The position numbers were made by a program, and so were the translations under genes. The notes under the pieces were generated by a model. It did no database searches, was not told where the DNA came from, and was given only the letters and a program-made list of their open reading frames with translations. Of a stretch of DNA of 64,000 nt, positions 25,959 to 35,291 are shown in pieces; position 1 is the stretch's first letter; each line of letters begins with the position of its first letter. The stretch is from the NCBI GenBank assembly GCA_904420085.1, contig CAJFUA010000072.1, forward strand, positions 1 to 64,000, read 5' to 3'. This stretch comes from an uncultured Eubacterium sp. (GTDB taxonomy: Bacteria; Bacillota; Clostridia; Lachnospirales; Lachnospiraceae).

Positions 25959-27533
25959 ATGAGAAAAAGTAAGTTGATTAGTTTATTTATGTGCATGGTG
26001 TTAATTATGGCTGTAAACGTGTATGCAAATGAGGATTCTGAAAAAAAACTGGAAAATGAATTATTGCTTGAACAGGATGATTTTGTATCACAAGAAGAAT
26101 ATGAAGAATATTTGGAAAAACATCCAGATGTAAAAGAACAGCAATATACTGAAACACCAGAAAATTCGTTAATAACTCGAGCAACACCAAATACTACGGG
26201 TTCTGCAACTGCATCGCATGTATATGATATTACAGGTTTACCATCACAAAATGCAATTCAAAAAACATATATTGCTACAGATTATGTTTATGTTGTACAA
26301 AGATCGGGAACAACATGGCAGAATACCGGCGCCGCCGAAAAAACCTTAGAGTCTAACGGATTTGTTTACAAGATTATTGGAACAGATGCAAGTGCAGGAA
26401 ATAAGCACATTGAAATAACAGATTATATTGGAAAAGAGGAACATATCGTATTTCCAAAAGAAATTGCCGGACTTCCGGTCAAGGCACTGACAACTGATTT
26501 TTCCTGTACTGCACCGATCAAATCCGTAACTATCACAGACAATATTGACTCTTATACAGGGCTGACAAAATGCGAGACATTGGAAGAAATTATTTTGGAC
26601 GACAGTTGTACCAGATTTACGGTAAAGGACGGAATTTTATACAGTAAGGACATGACGGTACTGCTTTGTTACCCTAGTGCGAAAAAGAATACGGAATATG
26701 TAGTTCCTGAAACGGTGACAGATGAATTGTATTCTTCTAATCTTTCCAATGCAAAAAATCTAAAAAAGATAACTTTTAATAAGATCATTCTGAGTTGTTT
26801 TGGTAATGATGTTGAAAGCGTGAAAATATCAGATGATATAAAAAAGATTCCTGAAAATGCATTTGCTTTCTGCAAAAAACTAAAAACAGTGGAAATGGGA
26901 AAAGGAATAACCCTGATTGCAAAGTCGGCTTTTCAATCGTGTACATCATTAAAAAGCATAAAATTTCCAAAAGGTTTACACACAATTATGGGAGATGCTT
27001 TTTCCGGATGTTCGAAACTGACAACGGTTAAGCTGCCGAGTACATTGCACAGGGTGGGAAATTTTGCTTTTGACGGAACGAAGATTAAAAAGGTAACAAT
27101 TCCAAAGAGTGTTGACAGTATTGGATATAATGCGTTTCCAAGGAAAACAAAATTAAATATGCCTTCGTATTTTAGAAAGACTGTTAATCCGTGGGCGAAA
27201 AAACAAATTTCTTATAGAGCTTATGTAACTACCAAATCAGGAAAGAAGATGCGGCGGTACCGTGCTTCTAAAGTTACGAAAATTACATCTAAACGCAATG
27301 TAAGATTAAAAAAGGGAAGCAAATACGCAATTAAAACCAGAGTTTTTGTTTCGGGAAAGAAAAAAGCAGGAGTTATGAAAAATGATATTTTGAAATTTTC
27401 ATCCTCCAATAGCAAAATAGTGAAAGTAACAGGTTCAGGAAAGATAAAAGCTCTGAAAAAAGGTAAGGCAACGATTACCGTATCTATGAGAACATCGTAT
27501 AAGAAGTACAAAGTTCGAATAAGAGTGAAGTAA
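25959..27533 (+). CDS. Secreted BspA-like leucine-rich-repeat protein with C-terminal Ig-like domain
   Basis: From ATG 25959 (AAAGGAG upstream) the product is 524 residues; the track start seven codons earlier is not needed. A signal peptide (about 1-24, ending VNVYANE) precedes an acidic stretch, then LRR_5/BspA-type repeats (about 150-400) such as IPENAFAFCKKLKTVEMGKGITLIAKSAFQSCTSLKSI. A basic C-terminal domain (about 420-524; LKKGSKYAIKTRVFVSGKK ... ALKKGKATITVSM) resembles a BIG2-type Ig fold. Such proteins are surface or secreted binders, often implicated in adhesion. Base composition is more AT-rich than neighbouring operons. A terminator follows directly. Confidence 0.85.
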   Translation: MRKSKLISLFMCMVLIMAVNVYANEDSEKKLENELLLEQDDFVSQEEYEEYLEKHPDVKEQQYTETPENSLITRATPNTTGSATASHVYDITGLPSQNAIQKTYIATDYVYVVQRSGTTWQNTGAAEKTLESNGFVYKIIGTDASAGNKHIEITDYIGKEEHIVFPKEIAGLPVKALTTDFSCTAPIKSVTITDNIDSYTGLTKCETLEEIILDDSCTRFTVKDGILYSKDMTVLLCYPSAKKNTEYVVPETVTDELYSSNLSNAKNLKKITFNKIILSCFGNDVESVKISDDIKKIPENAFAFCKKLKTVEMGKGITLIAKSAFQSCTSLKSIKFPKGLHTIMGDAFSGCSKLTTVKLPSTLHRVGNFAFDGTKIKKVTIPKSVDSIGYNAFPRKTKLNMPSYFRKTVNPWAKKQISYRAYVTTKSGKKMRRYRASKVTKITSKRNVRLKKGSKYAIKTRVFVSGKKKAGVMKNDILKFSSSNSKIVKVTGSGKIKALKKGKATITVSMRTSYKKYKVRIRVK

Positions 27534-27542
27534 AAAATTTAC

Positions 27543-27583
27543 CCCCTCTTGGAAACTGCAAAAATGATAGTTTCTAAGAGGGG
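27543..27583 (+). terminator. Intrinsic terminator after the BspA-like gene
   Basis: CCCCTCTTGGAAACT pairs with AGTTTCTAAGAGGGG with one G-U pair around an 11-base loop, followed by ATTTCTT. Confidence 0.85.
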
Positions 27584-27739
27584 ATTTCTTATTACGCTAT
27601 ATAACAATAATTGTAATGATAGATTTTTACTATACAAATTATATTCATATGCAAGTGCAAATTCTGCTTATGATAATACTTTTTCAACGTACAGTAATGC
27701 ATTGGCAGGGGGTTCATATGAGTGGTAAAGAGGATAGTG

Positions 27740-27803
27740 TGAAAAATAAAAATTTTCATTGCTATTTGTGCCAGAGAAGAAAGGAATGAGTGATCGATAT
27801 GAA
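27740..27803 (+). repeat. Leader sequence shared with argJ (copy A)
   Basis: TTTTCATTGCTATTTGTGCC and the following GAAAGGAATGAGTGAT closely match the argJ leader at about 31615-31681. By eye about 50 of 60 positions agree, with one three-base gap. Confidence 0.75.
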
Positions 27804-28755
27804 AAAGATATATTATATTCTAATAATAATGTTAATACTAAATTTTAACTTGCTTATACCGGCAAATATAAGTGGGAAAACGATACAGTCGGGGAATGTT
27901 TTAGAAATTTCAGAAGAAAATTTCCCGGATCAAGTATTAAGAGAAATATTAATGACAAAAGATAATAATAGCGATGGATATTTGTCAGATGAAGAAATAA
28001 AAACTATAAAATCTATTAAATTAGATAAAGTGTCGTTGCAAGATGAAGAAACCAGAAGGGGACGAAAACCAATGCTGACAAAGGAAGAAAAGGCGAAAAG
28101 GTATTGCAAGATAAACCTGAAAGGTATTGATAAATTAACATCATTGCAAAGTATAATCCTCGGAACCGGCTATTACAAAGGTTACGAACAAAAGATATAT
28201 AATTTTAAATTATTATATAAAATGCCAAAGCTTATTGGTTTGAAATTTATTGGTGATAGTGGTATAAGAAAATTACAACTTTACAAATTTCAAAAGTTGA
28301 AGAATTTAACGATTTACAGTGCAGATTTTGATTCGATAAATTTTGGTAAAAGGTCTAAAATTGAATATGTCAGTGTTATTATGTGTAATATAAAAAAAAG
28401 ACTCGATATATCACAATTAAAGAAACTAGAAGAAATCAAGATAGAGCATAGTGTAATTACTAATTTGAAGATGGGACGAAAAAACAAAAAACTTGAAACA
28501 TTCTACTTAAAAGCAGATTTAGATAATATAAAGAAATGCAAAATAAGAAAACTGGATTTTTCGGATATGAAAAATCTGAAAAGAGTAGAAATAAGAAGTT
28601 GGGGGAAATTAAAAAACATCAAGTTTAAAAATAATAATAAGCTTAATAAGGTAAAAATTGTTGCCTGCCCAAAACTTAAAAATATTAGAATTGTAAAGTG
28701 TAAAAAAGCAGAGAAAATTTCGAAACAAATTGGTCTGAAAAATACACTGTTATAA
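27790..28755 (+). CDS. Secreted leucine-rich-repeat protein with EF-hand-like motif
   Basis: This 321-residue (or 318, see below) protein has a signal peptide (LIIMLILNFNLLIPANISGKT) and then a segment ENFPDQVLREILM with DNNSDGYLSDEEI, a calcium-binding EF-hand/dockerin-like loop (about 57-68). Divergent leucine-rich repeats rich in Lys and Ile follow. The start is either GTG 27790 or ATG 27799. The leader before it is nearly the same as that before argJ, including an alternative start three codons ahead of an ATG. Codon use is strongly AT-biased, suggesting a different origin from the adjoining arg genes. No function beyond surface binding can be proposed. Confidence 0.75.
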   Translation: MIDMKKIYYILIIMLILNFNLLIPANISGKTIQSGNVLEISEENFPDQVLREILMTKDNNSDGYLSDEEIKTIKSIKLDKVSLQDEETRRGRKPMLTKEEKAKRYCKINLKGIDKLTSLQSIILGTGYYKGYEQKIYNFKLLYKMPKLIGLKFIGDSGIRKLQLYKFQKLKNLTIYSADFDSINFGKRSKIEYVSVIMCNIKKRLDISQLKKLEEIKIEHSVITNLKMGRKNKKLETFYLKADLDNIKKCKIRKLDFSDMKNLKRVEIRSWGKLKNIKFKNNNKLNKVKIVACPKLKNIRIVKCKKAEKISKQIGLKNTLL

Positions 28756-28829
28756 AGTAATAATTGTATAAAGGATTAGCGAAGACTAATCATTTATAAA
28801 TGAGAGGCTGGCTTTAGATTAAAATGGAT

Positions 28830-28876
28830 AAAACAGGGTATTTTACAGTAAACTTTACCATAAAATACCCTGTTTT
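28830..28876. terminator. Bidirectional terminator between the LRR gene and argG
   Basis: AAAACAGGGTATTTT and AAAATACCCTGTTTT form a perfect 15-bp stem with A- and T-runs at the ends. The loop contains a smaller GTAA/TTAC pairing. Confidence 0.92.
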
Positions 28877-28909
28877 TATGTTTTACTTCAATTTTATCAT
28901 TGGAGCTTC

Positions 28910-30136
28910 TTATAATTTTTCAATTCCATTTTCCTTTTCCATCATAGCTCTGACTTTTAAAGGAAGTCCGAACAATGTGATAAATCCTTCTGCATCATGG
29001 TGGTCGTATAAATCACCGGTTGTAAAGGAGGCAAGGCTTTCACTGTATAAAGAATATGGAGAAGTAGTTCCGGCTTTGATAATGTTTCCTTTGTAAAGTT
29101 TAAATTTCACTTCACCGGTCACATATTCCTGTGTGGATTCAACAAATGCCTGAACAGCCTCGCGAAGTGGTGTAAACCATTTTCCTTCGTATACGATTTG
29201 GGCCAGTCTGTTGCCCATATCTTTTTTCACTTCCATGGTAGCTCTGTCCAGAACCAGTTCCTCTAACTGATCATGGGCTTCCATAAGAATTGTTCCACCC
29301 GGAGTTTCATAAACGCCGCGGGATTTCATTCCAACTACACGGTTTTCAACAATATCTACAATACCGATACCATGTTTTCCGCCAAGTCTGTTTAATTCAC
29401 GGATAATATCAGACACTTTCATTTCCTTGCCGTTGACGGACTTTGGAACACCCTTCTCAAAAGTCATGGTCACATATTCGCCTTCATCCGGCGCTTTTTC
29501 AGGAGAAACACCGAGAACTAAAAGATGATCGTAATTCGGCTCGTTGGCCGGGTCCTCCAGTTCCAGACCTTCATGGCTGATATGCCATAAGTTTCTGTCA
29601 CGGCTGTAGCTCTGATCTGCTGAGAATGGAAGGTCAATGCCATGTGCCTTACAGTATTCAATCTCGGACTCACGGCTGTCCATTGTCCACTTGTCATCTC
29701 TCCATGCTGCGATAATCTTAATATCCGGTGCAAGAGCCTTAATACCAAGTTCAAAACGAATCTGGTCGTTACCTTTTCCGGTAGCTCCATGACAGATGGC
29801 AGTAGCGCCTTCTTTTCTCGCAATTTCCACCAGCCTTTTTGCAATACCCGGTCTTGCCATGGAAGTACCAAGTAAATATTTATTCTCATACACTGCGCCT
29901 GCCTGAACACAAGGAACAATATAGTCATCACAAAACTCATCAGTAATATCTTCTATGTATAATTTGGAAGCACCGGAGTATTTTGCTCTCTCCTCAAGTC
30001 CGTCCAATTCCTCTTCCTGTCCGCAGTCAATGCAGCAGCAGATAACTTCATAATCATAGTTTTCCTTTAACCAAGGGATGATAGCAGTTGTATCAAGTCC
30101 GCCTGAATAAGCTAAAATAACTTTTTCCTTTGCCAT
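28910..30136 (-). CDS. argG: Argininosuccinate synthase
   Basis: ArgG joins citrulline and aspartate using ATP to give argininosuccinate. The 408-residue length is standard. The N-terminal PP-loop reads [15 protein letters not shown], and downstream family segments include [24 protein letters not shown] and [11 protein letters not shown]. It is transcribed divergently from argCJBD, and the shared intergenic region holds several palindromic ArgR-box candidates, so coordinated repression by arginine is likely. AGGAGGAAATGTAAA precedes the ATG. Confidence 0.97.
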   Translation of the reverse strand: MAKEKVILAYSGGLDTTAIIPWLKENYDYEVICCCIDCGQEEELDGLEERAKYSGASKLYIEDITDEFCDDYIVPCVQAGAVYENKYLLGTSMARPGIAKRLVEIARKEGATAICHGATGKGNDQIRFELGIKALAPDIKIIAAWRDDKWTMDSRESEIEYCKAHGIDLPFSADQSYSRDRNLWHISHEGLELEDPANEPNYDHLLVLGVSPEKAPDEGEYVTMTFEKGVPKSVNGKEMKVSDIIRELNRLGGKHGIGIVDIVENRVVGMKSRGVYETPGGTILMEAHDQLEELVLDRATMEVKKDMGNRLAQIVYEGKWFTPLREAVQAFVESTQEYVTGEVKFKLYKGNIIKAGTTSPYSLYSESLASFTTGDLYDHHDAEGFITLFGLPLKVRAMMEKENGIEKL

Positions 30137-30498
30137 TTTACATTTCCTCCATCAATATTTCTTCGTTATGAATCATCAACAGTTGATACTATACAACATA
30201 TATGCATAAAATGCAAGAAAAATTCAAATAAAATGTATAAATATACAAATATAGCCGTTAAAACTTGCATAATATGCAATAAAGATGTATAATTTGTAAC
30301 TGTTCCGTCATGTACATGGCTTTTGGTGTTTTCAGAGGCAGGTTTGTCCGTAAAATGAAAAGAAGATAAAATCACTTGTATTTTACGGTTAGTAATACTA
30401 AAATACACTTGTATATAAATAAGGAATATAAAGAAAAACAAATATTTGAATAAAAAATCAATATAAAAAGAAAGGTTAAAGACAGGTTTGGGAAGAAA
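30137..30498. promoter_or_regulatory. Divergent argG/argC regulatory region with ArgR-box candidates
   Basis: This 362-base gene-free stretch holds palindromes of the ARG-box type: TATGCATAAAATGCA (30201), TGTATAAATATACA (30234, exact palindrome), TTGCATAATATGCAA (30265, exact) and a weaker TGTATAATTTGTAA (30286). The first three centres are spaced about 32 bases, three helical turns, as expected for cooperative hexameric ArgR binding. A separate ATCAACAGTTGAT palindrome (30175) lies next to the argG leader. The track ORFs here (134 and 66 residues on the minus strand) have no supporting features. Confidence 0.65.
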
Positions 30499-31539
30499 AT
30501 GATAAAGGTCGGTATTATTGGAGCGACAGGATACGCCGGAGCAGAGATTGTCAGACTGATACAGCAGCACAAAGATTCGGAGGTGGTCTGGTTCGGCTCA
30601 AGAAGTTATGTGGATAAAAAATATTCGGACGTATTCAGAAATATGTTTGAAATTGTTGATGCAAAATGTCTTGATGATAATATGGAAGAACTGGCAGAAG
30701 CCGTAGATGTTATTTTTACGGCAACCCCTCAGGGGCTTTGCGGTTCTCTGGTGAATGAAGATATTTTAAAAAAAGTAAAAATCATTGATTTAAGTGCAGA
30801 TTTCAGAATCAAAGATGTGGTTACCTATGAAAAGTGGTACGGTATTGAGCATAAGAGTCCCCGGTTTATTAAAGAAGCCGTGTACGGTCTGTGTGAGATA
30901 AACAGAGATAAGGTAAAAGGGGCAAGACTGATTGCTAATCCTGGCTGTTACACCACATGCAGCATTCTGTCTGTTTACCCGATGGTAAAAGAAGGACTGA
31001 TTAATACGAAATCAATTATCGTAGATGCAAAATCAGGAACATCCGGTGCAGGACGTGGAGCAAAGGTGCCGAATCTTTTCTGTGAAGTCAATGAAAATAT
31101 AAAAGCATACGGGGTTACAACCCACCGGCATACACCGGAAATCGAGGAACAGTTGGGATATGCCGCCGGCGAGGAAGTGTTGATTAATTTTACACCCCAT
31201 CTGGTGCCGATGCAGCGGGGGATTTTGGTTACGGCATATGCAGACCTGAAAAAGAAAGTTACTTATGAAGAGGTCAAAGCCGTTTACGACAAATATTATG
31301 GAGAGGAATATTTTATCCGGGTATTAAATCAGGATGAAACACCGGAAACCCGCTGGGTGGAAGGCAGTAACTTTGTAGATATCAATTTCAAAATTGATGA
31401 GAGAACCAACCGCATCATTATGATGGGCGCTCTGGATAATCTGATCAAAGGAGCGGCAGGCCAGGCAGTGCAGAACATGAATATTCTGTTCGGATTGGAA
31501 GAAAAGGAAGGATTGGAACAGGTTCCAATGTTTCCGTAA
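30499..31539 (+). CDS. argC: N-acetyl-gamma-glutamyl-phosphate reductase
   Basis: ArgC reduces N-acetylglutamyl phosphate to the semialdehyde with NADPH. The 346-residue protein has the N-terminal Rossmann motif GIIGATGYAGAEIVRL and the active-site cysteine in ANPGCYTTCSIL (near 150), with the later HRHTPEIEEQL and HLVPMQRGI segments. It opens the argCJBD cluster. A plausible GGGAAG site lies just before the ATG. Confidence 0.97.
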   Translation: MIKVGIIGATGYAGAEIVRLIQQHKDSEVVWFGSRSYVDKKYSDVFRNMFEIVDAKCLDDNMEELAEAVDVIFTATPQGLCGSLVNEDILKKVKIIDLSADFRIKDVVTYEKWYGIEHKSPRFIKEAVYGLCEINRDKVKGARLIANPGCYTTCSILSVYPMVKEGLINTKSIIVDAKSGTSGAGRGAKVPNLFCEVNENIKAYGVTTHRHTPEIEEQLGYAAGEEVLINFTPHLVPMQRGILVTAYADLKKKVTYEEVKAVYDKYYGEEYFIRVLNQDETPETRWVEGSNFVDINFKIDERTNRIIMMGALDNLIKGAAGQAVQNMNILFGLEEKEGLEQVPMFP

Positions 31540-31614
31540 AAATAAAATGTATAGCAAAGTGAAAAATAATGTGAGATGAATTAAGAAAAAGCGGGTAAAA
31601 AGTAAGGAAATAGG

Positions 31615-31681
31615 TTGAAAAAAATTTTTTCATTGTTATTTGTGCCTGAGAGGAAGAAAGGAATGATTGATTAATATGAGA
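31615..31681 (+). repeat. Leader sequence shared with the upstream LRR gene (copy B)
   Basis: TTTTCATTGTTATTTGTGCC plus AGAAAGGAATGATTGAT matches copy A at 27740-27803. Both copies place a non-ATG start (TTG here, GTG there) three codons ahead of an in-frame ATG. Confidence 0.75.
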
Positions 31682-32905
31682 AAAATACAAGGGGGAGTGA
31701 CAGCTCCTCAAGGATTTCAAGCGGCAGGATTACATGCCGGAATCAAAGGAAATAATACAGATAAAAAAGACATGGCAATGATTTACAGCCAGTCTCCGTG
31801 TGTGGCGGCAGGCACTTTTACTACCAATCAGGTAAAGGCGGCTCCGGTAAAATGGGATCAAAAAATTGTAGAGAACAGTCCCACGATACACGCTGTCATC
31901 TGTAACAGCGGTGTGGCAAATGCCTGCACAGGCGCAGAGGGAATGAAGTATTGTGAAGATATGGCAGATACGACGGCAGCAGCATTAAATATAGAAAAAA
32001 GTCAGGTATTGGTGGCATCTACAGGCGTCATCGGAGCGCAGCTTCCCATGGAGAAGATTACAAAGGGAATTGAAAACCTTGTGCCGGAGCTTAGTGAAGA
32101 TTTGGATGGAGGTCATGATGCGGCACTGGCAATTATGACTACGGACACTGTGCCAAAAGAAATCGCCTATGAAATAGAAATCGGAGGAAAAACATGTACC
32201 ATTGGCGGTATGTGCAAAGGTTCCGGCATGATTCATCCCAATATGTGCACCATGCTGGGATTTGTGACGACAGACATAGATATTTCTAAAGAATTATTAA
32301 CGGAAGCTTTAAAAGAAGATATTCAGGACACGTTCAATATGGTATCGGTAGACGGGGACACTTCAACCAACGATACGGTTTTACTGCTTTCTAACGGTCT
32401 TGCCGGAAATGAAAAAATAACAGAAAAAAATGAAGATTATTATAAATTCAAGGAAGCCCTTCATGCGATCAATGTCTTTTTGGCTAAGAAAATTGCAGGA
32501 GACGGGGAAGGAGCCACCGCTTTATTTGAAGTGAAGATTATTCATGCCCGGTCAAAAGAGCAGGCAGTCACTCTGGCAAAGTCTGTGGTAACTTCCAGTC
32601 TTACAAAAGCGGCCATTTACGGTCATGATGCAAATTGGGGAAGAATCCTTTGTGCACTGGGTTATTCACAGGCTGAATTTCATCCGGATATTGTGGATAT
32701 TTACTTTGAGAGCAAGGCAGGAAAAATTAAAATCGTAGAAAACGGAATGGCAGCGGATTACAGCGAGGAGAGAGCCACGGAAATATTATCGGAAGAAGAA
32801 GTGACGGCAGTCTGTGATATGAAAATGGGTACAGGCAGCGCCACGGCGTGGGGATGTGATCTGACCCATGAGTATGTAAGCATCAATGCAGATTACAGAA
32901 GTTAA
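31676..32905 (+). CDS. argJ: Bifunctional ornithine acetyltransferase / N-acetylglutamate synthase
   Basis: ArgJ transfers the acetyl group from N-acetylornithine to glutamate, recycling it, and in the bifunctional form also uses acetyl-CoA. From ATG 31676 the protein has 409 residues; a TTG at 31667 is an alternative start closer to AAAGGAA. The autocleavage threonine lies in PNMCTMLGF (near 190), and CKGSGMIHPN precedes it, as in the family. GHDANWGRIL and the terminal HEYVSINADYRS are also typical. It lies between argC and argB. The leader is shared with a remote LRR gene, which is unexplained. Confidence 0.96.
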   Translation: MRKIQGGVTAPQGFQAAGLHAGIKGNNTDKKDMAMIYSQSPCVAAGTFTTNQVKAAPVKWDQKIVENSPTIHAVICNSGVANACTGAEGMKYCEDMADTTAAALNIEKSQVLVASTGVIGAQLPMEKITKGIENLVPELSEDLDGGHDAALAIMTTDTVPKEIAYEIEIGGKTCTIGGMCKGSGMIHPNMCTMLGFVTTDIDISKELLTEALKEDIQDTFNMVSVDGDTSTNDTVLLLSNGLAGNEKITEKNEDYYKFKEALHAINVFLAKKIAGDGEGATALFEVKIIHARSKEQAVTLAKSVVTSSLTKAAIYGHDANWGRILCALGYSQAEFHPDIVDIYFESKAGKIKIVENGMAADYSEERATEILSEEEVTAVCDMKMGTGSATAWGCDLTHEYVSINADYRS

Positions 32906-32968
32906 TTTATTGCATTTGCCCGAAAGTAAAACAGATAAGATTTATAAAAAAGGAAAGAGGAAGAAACC

Positions 32969-33889
32969 ATGTTAATGAAGGGACAACAGAATTTACATAT
33001 GGAAAAGTGGATAGAAAAAGGAGATGTGCTGATTGAGGCATTACCTTACATCCAACGGTTTAACAGAAAGATTATCGTGGTAAAGTATGGCGGAAGCGCC
33101 ATGCTGGACGAAGATTTTATGGAAAGTGTGATTCAGGATATTACCCTGCTGAAACTGGTAGGATTTAAGCCGATTATCGTACATGGTGGTGGAAAAGCCA
33201 TCAGCAGACATATTGACAGACTGGGAATGGATACGCAGTTTATCAACGGACTGCGGGTGACGGATGAGGAAACGTTAGATGCGGCGGAGATGGTACTGAA
33301 CAGTGTGAACAAAAAGCTGGTTCAGATTGTCCAGAAATTAGGCGTGCGTGCCATCGGAATCAGTGGCAAGGATGGTAATCTTTTGAAAGTGGAAAAGAAA
33401 CTCTCCGAAGGAGAAGATATCGGATATGTGGGAAAGGTTACGGAAGTAAACGCAGACATCCTGAAAGATCTGCTGGAAAAAGATTTTCTTCCTATTGTAT
33501 GTCCTATCGGACTGGATGAAGATTTTCATGGATACAACATTAATGCGGACGATGCAGCCAGTGCCATTGCAGAAGCTGTCAAGGCAGAGAAACTTGCATT
33601 TCTGACAGATACCGAGGGTGTGTATATGGACATAGAAGATACGGACTCGGTTATCTCTGAAATGACGGTGACGGAGGCACAGGAGCTTATTGACAAGGGG
33701 ATTATTGCAGGAGGCATGATTCCTAAAATTAAAAACTGTATGGATGCAATTAGAAACGGTGTGTCCCGGGTACATATTCTGGACGGACGTATTCCCCACA
33801 GTATTCTGCTGGAGATATTTACCAACAAAGGTATTGGAACAGCAATACTGGGAGATGAGCAGGAAAAATTTTACACACATATTAAATAA
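32969..33889 (+). CDS. argB: Acetylglutamate kinase
   Basis: ArgB phosphorylates N-acetylglutamate, usually the feedback-controlled step. The 306-residue protein has the amino-acid kinase motifs VVKYGGSAM (near 32) and [12 protein letters not shown] (near 70), then [16 protein letters not shown] and the final [14 protein letters not shown]. The N-terminal helix (about 1-25) before the kinase core is present; in arginine-sensitive ArgB proteins this helix mediates hexamer formation, so feedback inhibition by arginine is plausible. GAGGAAGAAACC precedes the ATG. Confidence 0.97.
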   Translation: MLMKGQQNLHMEKWIEKGDVLIEALPYIQRFNRKIIVVKYGGSAMLDEDFMESVIQDITLLKLVGFKPIIVHGGGKAISRHIDRLGMDTQFINGLRVTDEETLDAAEMVLNSVNKKLVQIVQKLGVRAIGISGKDGNLLKVEKKLSEGEDIGYVGKVTEVNADILKDLLEKDFLPIVCPIGLDEDFHGYNINADDAASAIAEAVKAEKLAFLTDTEGVYMDIEDTDSVISEMTVTEAQELIDKGIIAGGMIPKIKNCMDAIRNGVSRVHILDGRIPHSILLEIFTNKGIGTAILGDEQEKFYTHIK

Positions 33890-33942
33890 AGTCAGAAAAG
33901 GTTTCATGACAGATAGGAATCAGCAGTAAATGGGAGGTTTTT

Positions 33943-35115
33943 ATGGAATATATGGAAAAGGCAGAGCAGTATCTGGTACACACTTACAACCGTTTTCCGG
34001 TAGTGACAGACCGGGCAGAAGGTGTTTATGTCTATGATGTAAACGGAAAGAAATATCTGGATTTCGCTTCAGGAATCGGCGTCTGTAGTCTTGGATATGG
34101 AAATGAAGAATATACAACGGCATTGAAAAAACAGGTGGACAAAATCATACACACTTCCAACCTGTTTTATAACACACCGGTTGTGCAGGCGGCGGAAAAA
34201 CTGGTGAAAGCATCGGGATTGAAAAAAGCCTTTTTTACAAACAGCGGTGCGGAGGCCATTGAAGGAGCAATGAAGATGGCAAAACGTTACGCATATGACA
34301 GGGACGGACATGCAGGGCATGAAATGATTGCCATGGAGCATTCGTTCCATGGAAGAACCATGGGAGCATTGGCGCTGACCGGAAATTCAAATTATCAAAA
34401 GCCGTTTGCTCCGATGATAGAGGGCGTTAAATTTGCAAAATTTAATGATCTGGACAGTGTAAAAGCACTGGTAAATGAGAATACCTGTGCCATTATTCTG
34501 GAACCGGTGCAGGGAGAAGGCGGTATCTATCCTGCCAAAAAAGAGTTTATGGAAGGAATCAGAAAAATTTGTGATGAACAGGATATTCTCATGATTTGTG
34601 ATGAAATCCAGTGTGGCATGGGAAGAACCGGAAAAATGTTTGCATTTCAGGATTATAACGTACTGCCGGACATTATTACCAGTGCGAAAGCCCTAGGATG
34701 CGGTATACCGGTAGGCGCTTTTGTGGCCGGTGAAAAATGCTGTGAATCTCTGGTTCCGGGCGACCATGGAACAACATATGGAGGAAATCCATTGGCAGCC
34801 ACGGCAGTCAGCACGGTCTTTGATTTGTTTGAAAAAAATCACATTTTAGAGAATGTGCATACGGTAGGCGCATATTTGGAGAAACAGTTGGAGCAACTGG
34901 TACAGGAATGTGGCAATGTCCTTGCAAGACGGGGAACAGGTTTGATGCAGGGACTGGTTTTGAAAGACCCGGTGGCAGAAATCATCCATAAGGCCATTGA
35001 GAAAGGGCTTCTGGTAATCTCAGCCGGAGGAAATGTATTAAGAATGCTGCCGCCGTTGATTATCAGTAAAGAAAACGTAGATGAAATGATGGGCATTCTG
35101 AGGGACATATTGTAA
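33943..35115 (+). CDS. argD: Acetylornithine aminotransferase
   Basis: ArgD makes N-acetylornithine from the semialdehyde and glutamate, using PLP. The 390-residue class III aminotransferase shows FASGIGVCSLGY, FTNSGAEAIEGAMKMA (PLP phosphate loop), HSFHGRTMGAL, the PLP-holding ICDEIQCGMGRTG, and the Schiff-base lysine in TSAKALGCGIPVGAF (near 246). GGAGG before the ATG fixes the start. argF is not next, so ornithine carbamoyltransferase must be encoded elsewhere. Confidence 0.96.
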   Translation: MEYMEKAEQYLVHTYNRFPVVTDRAEGVYVYDVNGKKYLDFASGIGVCSLGYGNEEYTTALKKQVDKIIHTSNLFYNTPVVQAAEKLVKASGLKKAFFTNSGAEAIEGAMKMAKRYAYDRDGHAGHEMIAMEHSFHGRTMGALALTGNSNYQKPFAPMIEGVKFAKFNDLDSVKALVNENTCAIILEPVQGEGGIYPAKKEFMEGIRKICDEQDILMICDEIQCGMGRTGKMFAFQDYNVLPDIITSAKALGCGIPVGAFVAGEKCCESLVPGDHGTTYGGNPLAATAVSTVFDLFEKNHILENVHTVGAYLEKQLEQLVQECGNVLARRGTGLMQGLVLKDPVAEIIHKAIEKGLLVISAGGNVLRMLPPLIISKENVDEMMGILRDIL

Positions 35116-35180
35116 ATATTAAGTAAAAAAGTAATCAAATAAGCATACGAACAAGCATACGAAAACTTTTTTCTCTAGTA

Positions 35181-35225
35181 CAAATGTAAAAAGTATGTTA
35201 AAATTTTACATAGACTTTACATTTG
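35181..35225 (+). promoter_or_regulatory. Candidate Pho-box repeats upstream of the Na/Pi gene
   Basis: TTTACA occurs at 35205 and 35216, an 11-base period with a five-base spacer, as in PhoP-type direct repeats (TTAACA-like). The second copy is also part of a perfect 10-bp inverted repeat, CAAATGTAAA/TTTACATTTG. It lies 67-111 bases before the start codon. Confidence 0.5.
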
Positions 35226-35291
35226 ACTGATAAGGTGTGTTTTGGAAAGATAAAATTAAATAAAATACAAATGTATAGGAGAAATAAGCCG

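Noticed and set aside
30166-30570. 134-residue minus-strand ORF over the argG/argC region
   Set aside because: It covers the operator palindromes and the argC start, and is low-complexity and hydrophobic only through AT richness.
33338-33907. 189-residue minus-strand ORF
   Set aside because: It is antisense to argB, a clearly coding gene, and has no initiation signal.
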